This document shows positions 11,509 through 22,470 of a DNA stretch of 64,000 nucleotides, piece after piece. A program made the translations under genes and the position numbers. Under the pieces are notes generated by a model. The model searched no databases. It saw only the letters and a list, made by a program, of their open reading frames with translations, and was not told where the DNA came from. The first letter of the stretch is position 1. Every line of letters begins with the position of its first letter. The DNA is from Litsea cubeba (lineage: Eukaryota > Streptophyta > Magnoliopsida > Laurales > Lauraceae): contig CM022944.1 in assembly GCA_012931725.1 (NCBI GenBank), positions 76,540,151 to 76,604,150 on the forward strand, read 5' to 3'.

Positions 11509-12018
11509 CGAACCCTCGTCGTGAGCTCGATCGTGCCTTTTGTTTGTCCAGGATTCGCCTCAAATCCTGGTTGGCCGACAGAGCTTGTTTGCTTCTAGGG
11601 GGTTGAGTCGCAGTCCTCATTTTTTTTTTTTTTTGAGTTGTTGCTGGAGTTGACGAATCAACTTGTCCTTGTCTTGGATAACAAGGTTTTGGGCCTTAAT
11701 ACCTTCGAGGAGAGAGTCGCCATCGTCGTCGCCATCAATGGGATGCTTCCCATTATCTCGTGGGGGATGCTCCGGTGAAAGACTATTTTGCCGGGAAGGC
11801 CTTGGTCGAGGGTTATCTTTTTGGGGAGGTGATATTTCCTCCCTTGAAGATGAACTCGACTGAGTACGAACACTTCCCACACCTTCTACGCCTGACCTCC
11901 TCTGGCGAGGGTCCAGAGGCAACTCAGGTGGGAATACCGGTGTAAATCCTGGTGGGAGTACCGATGGCTGTGGTAATTTCTTTGAAGATTCTCCGCCCTT
12001 CTTAGGTCTTGGAGGCAT
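11509..12018 (-). pseudogene. Truncated gag N-terminus of a Ty3/gypsy element
   Basis: The ATG at 12,018 (MPPRPKKGG) lies about 30 bp inside the PBS on the minus strand. About 133 residues follow: a Pro/Ser-rich head, an acidic stretch (DGDDDGD), then a coiled-coil-like segment (LVIQDKDKLIRQLQQQL). A run of 16 or more T (about 11,619-11,635) scrambles the frame. Beyond it a second frame continues plausibly (LRRILDKQKARSSSRR) until the inserted LTR cuts it at 11,509. Gag would package the element RNA. The rest of the protein is not found on the other side of the insertion. The family is inferred from the PBS and LTR context. Confidence 0.6.
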
Positions 12019-12048
12019 GGTGTTTGGGAAGATTTTTGAATCTATTTT

Positions 12049-12066
12049 TCCCACAGATGGCGCCAA
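12049..12066 (-). other. Primer binding site (gypsy type)
   Basis: TTGGCGCCATCTGTGGGA reads on the minus strand immediately after the LTR end CTTACA. TGGCGCC-type sites are common in plant Ty3/gypsy elements. The spacing and the gag ATG just downstream support it. Confidence 0.75.
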
Positions 12067-12067
12067 T

Positions 12068-12861
12068 TGTAAGTGCCTAAAAATTACAGACTTTAAATAA
12101 GATTAGGGTCTCTGTAATAATGGACTTCTTCGGAGAAGAATAGATGCCCGAAACTTGAAAAGGGGATAGAAGAAAGGAGGGTCAGAAGGCCCTGGTTGTA
12201 GTCAACGCAAGGCTCTCCGATGCCTGAATCAGTTCTGTTACTAAGCAAATGATGGAGATGAATAGTAAGGGAGTTGTGTGTTATGCGTATTGCAAGTTAT
12301 GCACAGCGTACCTTGTATTTGGAATTGGGTTCTCTATTTATAGAAGATAGAACCGACAGTGGATGGTGCGCCCTGTGACGTGACCTCATCAGCCCACTTT
12401 CCATTAAATGACAGTCCCATCGTAGCCCATCCTATGCTGTCCCATCGTAGCCCATCCTATGCTGTCCCATCGTAGCCCATCCTATGCTGTCGGGCCTTAC
12501 TCTGGCGCTTGGGAGCTGTGGACGCCGAAATATCAGGGACTATGGGTGGCAAGATGGCTCATCAGCTCTACTTGCGTATGCCCTTGTCTTATCACACATC
12601 CCATGACGTGGTTGAGCTTCCATAGAACTTCGGCTGTCAGTGTTTGTCTCGGATAGCCATCTGGCACTTTTTGCCAAGATGTGTGACCGAGGCTAAGATA
12701 CAGTGTCGAGGTCAGGAATGACCGAAGTCGGGGATGGTCTTAATCTCGGTTGGCGCCCTAGTACTGTTACCAAGGTGCGCGTGACCGAGTTTGAGACATG
12801 ATTAGTTGGTACTATTACTGAGGGTAATGTAATCTCAGTATTCTGGAAATATCCCCACACA
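12068..12861 (-). mobile_element. 5' LTR of a Ty3/gypsy element (TGTGTGGGGA family)
   Basis: On the minus strand the LTR begins TGTGTGGGGATATTTCC at 12,861 and ends CACTTACA at 12,068, 794 bp. It has a TATA-like box near 12,330 (minus strand CTATAAATAG). The same family supplies the solo LTR at 35,052-37,956, which begins TGTGTGGGGAGATTTCC. A 25-bp triplication sits in its U3. Confidence 0.8.
12416..12490 (-). repeat. Three perfect 25-bp tandem repeats in the LTR U3
   Basis: Units at 12,416-12,440, 12,441-12,465 and 12,466-12,490 are identical and carry CCCATCGTAGCCCATCC. They sit upstream of the TATA box in LTR orientation, where repeated enhancer-like modules are often found in retroelements; an enhancer role is inference. 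Confidence 0.85.
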
Positions 12862-13309
12862 GTATTAAAGACAATGATCTCTGCTGCTGCTGTTATTGTT
12901 TCCTGTTCATGCTCTGGGTGGGAGAAGGGATTGGGGTTTGAAGTTGATGCAGTAGGAGATTGTGATTAGGATTTTACTGAAAGAAGTGTATATGAGCGAG
13001 AGAAGTGGAGATGGAGAAGGAGGATGGAGATAGGCGAGAGAGAAGAAGCCTTGTGAGAGAGACAGAGAGGGATTTTTTTTTCTCAGAGAGGTTGTTAAGA
13101 ACAATCGAGAGAAGGAAGGAAGGGTAACATGATAATGGGCCTGTGCAATGGTGTTTAGAAATCTGCCCTCCAAGTGGCACACATGCAGGTAAGTGGCCAT
13201 CACAGCAGGGGTGTGTAGAGAATGAAAATAATCAAGTCGATCTTCTCTTTGATAAAAGGGCAATTGATCTTTTATAAAAGGATAATAGATTATATATTAT
13301 ATTATTGGG
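12862..13309. other. Unique spacer, no gene seen
   Basis: This stretch lies between the gypsy LTR and the minisatellite. It has a G/A-rich strand with many GAGAGAG runs. The longest open frame (12,907-13,263, minus) is 118 codons of low-complexity Ser/Leu/Pro and is not recognised. I see no transposon ends. Confidence 0.5.
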
Positions 13310-14080
13310 CCCCATCATAAAGGTGGGTGTAGTGAAACAAACATATCAAGTTACTCTCTTTTATATAAGGTGGGCCCCATCACAAAGGTGGGTGTAGTGA
13401 AACACCCAACACAAAAGTGGGTGCAGTGAAACAAACATGTTAAGTTTCTCTCTTTTATATAAGGTGGGCCCATCACAATAATAGATAAAAGGGTAATAGA
13501 TCTTTTATGAAAGGGTAATAGATTATATATTATATTATAGGGCCCCATCATAAAGGTTGGTGTAGTGAAACAAACATATCAAGTTACTCTCTTTTATATA
13601 AGGTGGGCCCCATCACAAAGGTGGTTGTAGTGAAACAAACATGTTAAGTTTCTCTCTTTTATATAAGGTGGGCCCATCATAAAGGTGGGGTGTAGTGAAA
13701 CAAACATATCAAGTTACTCTCTTTTATATAAATGGTATAATCATAAAGGTGGGTGTAGTGAAACAAACATCTCAAGTTAGTCTCTTTTATATAAAGGATA
13801 TATACAAAAGGGTAATAGATTATATATTATATTATTGGCCCCATCATAAAGATGGGTGTACTGAAACAAACCTATCAAGTTACTATGTTTTATATAAGGT
13901 GGGCCCCATCACAAAGGTGGGTGTAGTGAAACAAACATGTTAAGTTTCTCTCTTTTATATAAGGTGGGCCCATCATAAAGGTGGGTATAGTGAAACAAAT
14001 ATGTCAAGTTACTCTCTTTTATATAAAGGGTATAATCATAAAGGTGGGTGTAGTGAAACAAACATGTCAAGTTACTCTTT
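13310..14080. repeat. Minisatellite, ~65-bp unit, about 11 copies
   Basis: The core AAAGGTGGGTGTAGTGAAAC recurs near 13,320, 13,386, 13,412, 13,553, 13,618, 13,680, 13,746, 13,848, 13,913, 13,977 and 14,040. Most spacings are 62-66 bp, each unit ending CTCTTTTATATAAGG. Longer units carry an extra block (GGGTAATAGATTATATATT) near 13,290, 13,510 and 13,810, suggesting a higher-order arrangement. The repeat keeps open frames on both strands by periodicity; these are not genes. Confidence 0.85.
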
Positions 14081-14089
14081 TTTATATAA

Positions 14090-14469
14090 GAGCAAGGCTC
14101 CCCTGAGCTCGAGCTTAGGGCGAAAATTCCATAAGCTCGTGCTTGTGGGGCCCACCTTTGGTTCATCCAAATGGACCTAACACATGACCCCCTTAAATTG
14201 AACATGTCCACAAACTTTCGGTAAGATCCGAATTTACCGGACTGTTGGATTGACTATATATCAATTCAAATGGATTGTTGACCATTAAACTCTTGGGCCC
14301 ATATGGAGATGATACAAATTCCGGTTGGGACTGATTTTTTGCAGGAAGGAAGATCCTAAGGAGTCCTTGAAACCCTCTTCACCCCCATCCCCATGTGGGT
14401 CCCCAAGTGGGCCCCACCGCACACTTGAGTTTACCTTATCCTAAGCTTGAGCTTAGGGGAGCCTTGCTC
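14090..14469. mobile_element. Mutator-like MITE, 380 bp
   Basis: Terminal inverted repeats of about 30 bp begin GAGCAAGGCTCCCCT and differ at two positions. The 9-bp direct duplication TTTATATAA flanks both sides (14,081-14,089 and 14,470-14,478), the size made by Mutator-superfamily transposases. It has no coding capacity. It sits in the minisatellite, whose units carry the TTTATATAAGG target. Copies of the same family occur near 63,560-63,690 and from 63,870. Confidence 0.9.
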
Positions 14470-14522
14470 TTTATATAAAGGGTATATATATTTATATATA
14501 TGGAAAATATTCATGTGCATCT

Positions 14523-17500
14523 TGTCAGACCCCGACCCAGGTTTGGAATATTTAATTAAATTTTAACCGTGATTAGTTGATAAGTGGGGTTAGTGGACGA
14601 TTAGCTTATTTTATTAAGCTAGATTAGAATGTTTGATTAGCTTTGGGAACCTTTGAGAATCATTGACTTAGGATTGACGCGGGCCGGGGCGCCCGTGGAT
14701 TTGTGTGTGAACTTGTGGAGTTTAACTTCGATGTTTGTAAAATCTCAATTTTTAGGAATTTTGATTCATTTCATCTAGATCATCAACTTTCATGTTTTGG
14801 CCGACTTGATTTGATGATCAGAAATCGTGTTTTTCGAGGAAAAGGGCAAAACTGACCTTTCACACAAAATCTGTACCCAAATTTCAAAAATTTCAGAAAT
14901 TGACAAAAATATACTTTTTGGAAAGTAGAAATTTCGCTGATCGTTTTTGTCTTCTTCGTCGTTTCCGTTCGGGGCCCGCAAATGCCATTTTCAGCTTTGT
15001 GAAGACCGGGGCCCACAAAACTTATCTTATAAGAAGGGGAACATTTCTTCTCCTCCTTCATTTCTTTTCCAGCAAGAGTTTTGAGCTAGGGTTTTCCCTC
15101 TCTTCCCACACACTCTCTCTCTCATCTGAAACTCTCATTTGGTGGAGTTTTCTTGGAGGATTGATCTTCTAAAGTCCTTCCTCCCTCCCCAAGCTCTCCA
15201 AAGATATCTTTTTCAAGGATTTTGAGCTAAGGAAAGGCCCTCATTCAAGCTTCTCTTCTTCATTGGGGTTTCTCAAGGTTAGCAATGGCTTTCCAAACTT
15301 GAGATTCTTGTTTTCCTCTCCATTTAGAGTGTTTTAATCCCATAAGCTAGGGTTTTGCTTGGAGATTTATAAATGTTGATTTTTAGGGTTTTCCTTGGGA
15401 AAATTTTGGGGTTTTTGTAGATTTGAAGCTTGAGGCACTAGAGCTTTGTTTGAAGAGTAATTTTGCTTCCATCTTCACTAGAGGCAAGTAGATTTCACAA
15501 TTAATATGATGATTTCTCTTGTTTGGTACCATTTCATGATTTTTCTTCTTATGTGCTAATCTTCTTTGATTTATGGATTTACTTTGATTGAATGAACCAA
15601 TGTTACATTGATTTCAATTTATGTTATTGTCTTACAATGCATTGAAGTTTGCTTTCACTTTGGTCATCTAGGAAATTTGATTTTTCTTGTGTGAAAGGTG
15701 GGTGTTCAAAAAAAGGGGAAAGAACTTTGATTCTTTTAAAAAGTGTTGAGTTTGATTTATTGGATGATTATAGATGATGATTTGATGATTTGTGGAGGTT
15801 AAGAAAGGGCCCAAGTTATTGTGGAATTGTGTAGGGAAGGAAAGGACTGAAAAATGATCAAAAAGAATGCAAAAAGGAGGAAAATCCACCTGACGAGCCG
15901 GACTGGATAGAGCCCAGTCCGCTCGAGCGACCCAGGCACTGTCTGGGCTCCGCTCGAGCGGACCTGGGGTCGCTCGAGCGAGCCCAGCCCAGCCTGGGGG
16001 GGGCTCGGGTCAGGCCTGTTCTTGGTCCATTTAAGGGCTTCTTTGGGCCTGTTTCAAGGTCAGTTTCTGGGCCATTTTGAGACCTGATGATGGGTTGTTT
16101 TATGACCTGAATTCTGAGCTACTTTAAGGACTGTTTTGGGCCTAATTAGTGGACTGTTTAAGCTTGGGTTAAGGCCAGTTGTGGGCCTGATCAAAAGGGT
16201 TTTAAACCTGTGTTTAACGAGGACTTGTTAGATATAATTTCAGGTCCACTTCAAGCCTATGTCCAAGCCCAATTCAGCCAAACTCTTTTCTATAAATTGA
16301 AGCCCATTCAACCCTTTTTCAAGCCTAGAATTTATTGTGAGAATTGGCTTGGATCATGATCAAGGTCCTTTGGGAACTTTCCAAGTTTAAAGATACACTT
16401 CATCCCTTGTGATTGTCAAGGATCTTCGGTGGCACCAAATGACTTTCTATTAATGACAATGAACGGGGTCAAATGTATATCGAGACTACCCACTTTAGAC
16501 AATCAAATCATCATACATTCATTCCGTATAAAAAGACCTTTGTTCGGGTTCTTTCTCCAATCCTTTCGAATGTTTTGAAGTGGTTTACCACATATTTAAA
16601 TATTGATAAGACTACTCGCCTATTTTGCTCGGATTCGCCAATATGCAATTGTTTGGAGTAGTTTTCTTATCGATTTTGGAAATGTATCTATAAACGGATT
16701 TGTATTGCTTCGAGGTTTCGAATTTTCATGGCACCACTAAGCTTAGGTTACCTTGTCGGACTGATCATCCGGCTTGGAATCTTTAATCTGTTCACCAGCT
16801 GCAGTTTGGTTTATGTCTGTACCGACCATGGCAACGGTTATATCTAGTCCCACGTGTAGTGGCTACGGTTCTGTTTGATAACGACTATGTTCGTTCCGGT
16901 CCCACGAGTAGTGGCTAAGGTTCTGTCTGCTACAGTTACTCCGGTAACAGGAGAATATAGCTTCACGTGGTTTGCCAATGTTTTCATGCATTTAATATTC
17001 ATCTTATGGTATTTGTTTATTTTACCTATCATAACATTGTATTTGTAAACCATTGAGATGTTTATCTTTTCTCTTTAGTTCGTCGTTGTTATTATTCGTG
17101 ATTTAATCGTGGCTCTCATTTATTTACCGCTTTGCTTTTCTATCATCCTATTATTGTTGTATTTGCTTACCAGACCGTTGTGTCTGACCCTTTATGCTTG
17201 GTGCCAGATGTCGAGCCCCTCGCGGTTGAGGCGCACTTCGAGGCGGAACCCATAGTCCTTGTGGAGGGCAAGTGGCAGCCCGATGATGTCGTTTAGACGA
17301 CAGGTTGCTTTTGGAGCTGCGATCACATTTTGGGAATAGATATTCTACCTTTTGGGGATTTTGTTGTGGCCATTGTTGGCTTATACATTTTTGGGAAAAG
17401 ATTGTAATTAATGGCTAACTTTACTATTGTATTAACTTTAAACTAACTTTGGGGCCTACCAATGAAATGTTTCTCCTTTTGATACTAATCTCGTGCGTTT

Positions 17501-17727
17501 TTATCTTATACCCGTTTGTGAGAGACTTTTATGTTTGCTACAATGCTTCCGTGTAAGTTCTTTGTATGAAAGTGATTCTTATTTATCACTATTGGATCGG
17601 ATTTCGGAAATCCTTACCGCGGAAACCTGTGGGAAACTAGCGTGTGCAGGCGGAATTTTCCGGCCTGTCGCGCCACGACCTCGGATTAAGGCCTCATTTA
17701 GCGGGGCCTCGTTCCGGGGGCATGACA
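14523..17727 (+). mobile_element. 5' LTR of the chromovirus
   Basis: It begins TGTCAGACCCCGACCC and ends GGGGGCATGACA, followed directly by the PBS. A TATA-like stretch (CTTATAAGAAGG) is near 15,023. Sub-repeats with GTAGTGGCTACGGTTCTG occur at about 16,855 and 16,910. GC-rich islands with CGCTCGAGCG motifs occur at about 15,915-15,985. It holds no gene; small frames in it are incidental. Confidence 0.92.
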
Positions 17728-17731
17728 GGCT

Positions 17732-17743
17732 TGGTATCAGAGC
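17732..17743 (+). other. Primer binding site, initiator Met-tRNA
   Basis: TGGTATCAGAGC lies 4 bp after the 5' LTR and is complementary to the 3' end of plant initiator tRNA-Met, the usual primer for minus-strand synthesis in chromoviruses. Confidence 0.92.
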
Positions 17744-17890
17744 GAGAAATAATTGAGGCAATTAAAATTGGAATAGAAACATAAGGACGTGGCAAGGATT
17801 CGTTAGAATTACCATTAGATAGTATCGATTGGGTTTGGGAACGCTTTATCTATCATATTTTGTTGTACTAACAAGTTGTTTTGCAGCACT

Positions 17891-20437
17891 ATGCCTCCGC
17901 GTAGACCTCCAGCAAGCGCAAATGCATCGGGCAGTAATCATGACAGCGGGATTGAAAACCCAATGACAGGTCAATTCCAACAACTTATGCAGATGTTGGT
18001 CGAACAGCAACAACGAGCTAATGAGAATCAAGCTTGATTTCAAGAACAGATGGCAAAGAAAGATGAAGAATTGACTCAAGTTCAGAGGCAACTGCTTGAA
18101 GTTTTGGGTAGGAGACCCGAACCAATGCCTAATGTGGAAGCTGTGCAGAACAGGGACCGAGATCCTAATGTCTTATTTGAGAAGTTCAAAAAGAGAGGTC
18201 CTAAGGAGTTCACGGGACAGGAAGATCCTTTGACAGCTGATGATTGGTAAGCCCACACCGAGAACATCTTCGATATCTTTGTATGCACAGGCAGATAGCG
18301 AGTTCATTTAGCAGCTTCCATGTTTACTGGATTGGTAAATATATGGTGGAAGACTATTAAGGAAGGCTATCGGAATGTTGAGGATGGGATTGCTTGGGCC
18401 ACATTCAAACAACAGTTCAGTGAGAAGTATGTTCCCGCGCACATCAAGAAGCAAAAGGCAGCAGAGTTTCAGTTACTTAAGCAAGAGGACATGACCGTTC
18501 TTGAGTATCTTACTAAGTTTGAGAAATTGTCTCGCTATGCTCCGGAGCTTGTGGACACCGAAGAGAAGAAGATCACTAAGTTCATGGATGGACTCAATCC
18601 CATTATCTTGAGAGATGCTTTAGGTGTGGTACCACCAACCACTTTTCAAGAGGCTATAAAAAGGGCCTACTGGTTCGAAGACATTAACAATCAGATTATT
18701 AAGGATAACCAGAGAAAGAGGCAACAATACCAAGGTGGGCAGAAATCGTATCAAGCCATGAGGCAAAGAAGATGGATGGAGTACATCAAAGACTATGATT
18801 TTCTGATCATCTATCATCCGGGGAAAGTTAACGTAGTGGCAGATGCGTTGAGTAGGAAATCAGTTTGTTTGGCCAGTTTGCATGGGTTTTACAATTTTCA
18901 GCAATTTGAAGAATTGAGAGTAGAGTTCCAACCTTTGAGGGAAGGAGTTGTGTTGGCAAATATGACAGTGTCTGGGCCAGTCTTCATTCATAAAATTAAG
19001 GACAGTCAGATGCAAGACCCAGACTTGGTTAAAATTGTAGAGCATATCTCGGAACGGCCAGATTTTTAGATGTTGGATGGAGTTTTGTACTTCCGTGGCA
19101 GACTTTGTGTTCCAAAGATAGACAATTTGAAAGATGACATTATGGTAGAAGCTCACAATACGAGGTATTCAGTTCACCCAGGGAGTACGAAGATGTACCA
19201 AAATTTGAAGAGTCATTTTTGGTGGAACAATATGAAGAGAGAGATAGCAGCCTTTGTGTCTAGGTGTATGACTTGTCAATTAGTGAAGGCAGAACATCAG
19301 AAACCACTTGGTCTTTTGCAGCCGTTACAAATTCCAGAGTGGAAATGGGAACACCTGACAATGGATTTCGTATCAGGTTTACCGACTACAAGCAAAGGGA
19401 ACAATGCTATTTGGATCATAGTGGATCGGTTAACGAAGTCGGCACACTTTATTCCTTTGAAGACCGGTAAGAAGATGCACATGTTGGCTTTAGCATAAGC
19501 TTTTATGAAAGAGATTGTTAGTCGTCATGGTCAACCGCTTTCCATTACTTCAGATCGGGATAGTAGATTTGTTTCGAGGTTTTGGAAGACCTTGCATGAA
19601 TCGATGGGAACGAAGCTTCAATTCAGTACAGCGTATCACCCGTAAACCGATAGTCAATTGGAGAGAACTATTCAGACCCTTGAAGACATGCTTAGAGCGT
19701 GTGTACTTGATTTCAAGAATCAGTGGGAGGAGAATTTAGCGCTCTGTGAATTTGCTTACAACAATAGTTACCATTCAAGCATAGGGATGGCCCCTTTCGA
19801 AGCGTTATATGGCAGGAATTGTAGAACCCCAGTGTGTTGGGAAGAAGTCAGAGAACGCAGTTTTCATGGTCCATCTTTGGTTGAAGAAACAAGTGACAAA
19901 GTCAGAATTATTCATGAGCGATTGAAGATTTCGAGAAGCCGACAGAAGAGTTATGCTGATGTTCGAAGGAAGGATCTACAATTCCAAGTTGGAGACAAAG
20001 TATTCTTAAAGGTATCTCCGGTCAGAGGAACACTGAGATTTGGGCAGAAGGGCAAATTGTCTAAGAGATTCATTGGACCGTATGAGATCTTGAGTCGTAT
20101 CAGGGAAGTGGCATATAGATTAGATTTGCCTCCAGAACTGTCGGGTGTGCATAATGTGTTTCACGTGTCAATGCTAAGGAAGTATGTTTCGGACCCTTCG
20201 CACGTGTTACATCACGAACCGTTGGATGTTAGAGAGGATGCCACCTACATTGAGAAACCGGCAGAGATTATTGACACCAAAGAGCAAGAGCTGAGGAACA
20301 GAACAATTCAGTGGGTAAAGATTCGTTGGGAGAATCATGAACCAGAAGAGGCCACTTGGGAACTTCGTGATCAAGTCCAAAAGAAGTACCCTCGGCTATT
20401 TTCAGAGGTTAGTGATCATTTGGAGGACCAAATGTGA
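17891..20437 (+). pseudogene. Chromovirus Gag-(RNase H end)-integrase-chromodomain remnant
   Basis: A single reading frame runs from the ATG at 17,891 (MPPRRPPAS) to the TGA at 20,435, broken by stops at 18,035, 18,248, 18,296, 19,067, 19,496 and 19,643 but without a frameshift. Gag (about 17,891-18,750) includes the retrotransposon-gag core (FTGLVNIWWKTIKEGY, KFEKLSRYAPELV). It joins at about 18,750-18,770 to the RNase H tail YHPGKVNVVADALSRK. Integrase follows with the zinc-binding region (HNTRYSVHPG...CMTCQ), TMDFVSGLP, SDRDSRF and a DSQLER glutamate. The C-terminus carries FRFGQKGKLS-like and EEATWELRDQ segments typical of the chromodomain-like tail that steers integration. CCHC, protease and RT are missing. 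Confidence 0.88.
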
Positions 20438-20442
20438 TTTTT

Positions 20443-20454
20443 AGGGGTGGAGGA
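20443..20454 (+). other. Polypurine tract of the chromovirus
   Basis: AGGGGTGGAGGA directly precedes the 3' LTR start at 20,455, a few bases after the polyprotein stop. It primes plus-strand synthesis. Confidence 0.88.
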
Positions 20455-21121
20455 TGTCAGACCCCGACCCAGGTTTGGAATATTTAATTATATTTTAACC
20501 GTGATTAGTTGATAAGTGGGGTTAGTGGATGATTAGCTTATTTTATTAAGCTAGATTAGAATGTTTGATTAGCTTTGGGAACCTTTGAGAATCATTGACT
20601 TAGGATTGACGCGGGCCGGGGCGCCCGTGGATTTGTGTGTGAACTTGTGGAGTTTAACTTCGATGTTTGTAAAATCTCGATTTTTAGGCATTTTGATTCA
20701 TTTCATCTAGATCATCAACTTTCATGTTTTGGCCGACTTGATTTGATGATCAGAAATCGCGTTTTTCGAGGAAAAGGGCAAAACTGACCTTTCACACAAA
20801 ATCTGTACCCAAATTTCAAAAATTTTAGAAATTGACAAAAATATACTTTTTGGAAAGTAGAAATTTCGCTGATCATTTTTGTCTTCTTCGTCGTTTCCGT
20901 TCGGGGCCCGCAAATGCCATTTTCAGCTTTGTGAAGACCGGGGCCCACAAAACTTATCTTATAAGAAGGGGAACCTTTCTTCTCCTCCTTCATTTCTTTT
21001 CCAGCAAGTGTTTTGAGCTAGGGTTTTCCCTCTCTTCCCACACTCTCTCTCTCATCTGAAACTCTCATTTGGTGGAGTTTTCTTGGAGGATTGATCTTCT
21101 AAAGTCCTTCCTCCCTCCCCA

Positions 21122-22162
21122 TGTTAGATATCGCGATCACTGAGAGGGGGGGGTGAATCAGTGATTCCTTAAAAACAGGTCCAATTTAACAACAAAAGCA
21201 AATCAAATCGCACAAGGACACCAGATTTAACGTGTTTCACCAAAAGGCTACGTCCACGGTTCAAAGACTGTCCGAACACCGATCCGGAACAGGTCTGAAT
21301 CTATTTAGTCGCACCAACGACAAAGAGCACCAACCCTTAAGTTTCAGATAGCACCAACTATCTAGGAAGCACCTACTCCCTTTACAATTTATCTGCACCA
21401 ACAGATAGGATCACCAAACCCCTAACACCAAGCACCAACTTGATGTTCTACAGAATTAAAGTAGAGAACTTTTCTACAGCCCTTCCCCTCTACAATCTCT
21501 CTCTCTCAATCCCTTACAAATTGAAATTTAAAGCATAAAAAGAGAGACACTTATCTATGGACGAATCACCATCTTCATAGCATATTTTCGTCCAACTTGC
21601 TGTAGAAACTTGCAACACAGCAACACACAGCAGCGCCTTCTTCTCCAATCACTCTTCTCTCCAAAACTCCTCTGTTTTGTTCTCTCTTCTCTTCTGTACT
21701 TCTGAAAACGAACTTAGCAAGCCTTTATATAGGTTATGGTAACCCTAAAGAGTGTTCAAATTAGGCTAGAATTCGTTTAGAAAGAGTCCCAAACGAAATA
21801 CATAAGTTTCCTGAATTTTCGTGCAAAACTTCTATTTCTGCGCAATTCTGGTTCCCGTGCTCGGTCGACAGCGTGGGGTCCTCGGTCGACTGGCGACACA
21901 CTATGGCACAAAATAACTGGGAGCTAACTGTCTTGCCCGGTCGACCGCGTGGGGTCCTCGGTCGACCGGCCACACTGCTTCAGGAATTCTGATTTCCTAA
22001 ACTGTTTCAGCTCTGTTTTCTCTTTGAAGCTCTATCAATACCACACTATCAACACCACACTTGTGACATTGTGTTGACAATAATTCCGACACAAAATGAT
22101 ACTTGAGATACTAAACACTTCAATGCTTCATAAGACTTCTCAAGGCATCTCAAATTCCAACA
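21122..22162 (-). mobile_element. 3' LTR of the nested copia element
   Basis: On the + strand it runs TGTTAGATATCGCGATCACTG to AATTCCAACA. It contains two CCGGTCGACC-like palindromes near 21,937 and 21,957. The adjoining polypurine tract lies just to the right. Confidence 0.95.
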
Positions 22163-22175
22163 ATCTCCCCCTTTG
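22163..22175 (-). other. Polypurine tract of the copia element
   Basis: On the minus strand AAAGGGGGAGAT precedes the LTR start TGTTGGAATT, a standard copia plus-strand primer. Confidence 0.88.
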
Positions 22176-22470
22176 GAATTGTTGGCAACACTTGGAACTT
22201 CAACACTTGGAACACTTTGAACCAGTTGACCTTCATGAAGCTTCCTCAGAACCATAGACTCCCCCTGTCTTAAAAAAACCAACAGAATCAAGATCTTCAC
22301 ATTCACATTCTTGATACCAATCTCCCCCAAGCTATCATAGCATAACTTCTTCTAGCATAGCTTTCTCCTAGCATAACTTTCTCCCCCTTTGACAACAAGT
22401 CCAAAGGGACCAACCAAGGAGCGAATAGGATATTCAAGGAATACATTGCTCCTCCTTTCAAGCACAACTC

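Noticed and set aside
12400..14060. CRISPR-like spaced repeats
   Set aside because: The arrays are direct tandem repeats without unique spacers, in plant nuclear DNA; they are minisatellite and U3 repeats.
13695..14211. Tyr/His-rich repetitive frames on both strands
   Set aside because: Periodic translation of the ~65-bp minisatellite, whose units keep frame by length.
14783..15172. Conserved-looking frame that recurs at 20,715-20,993
   Set aside because: Identical because the two are the left and right LTR of one element; it has no PBS-independent start or known domain.
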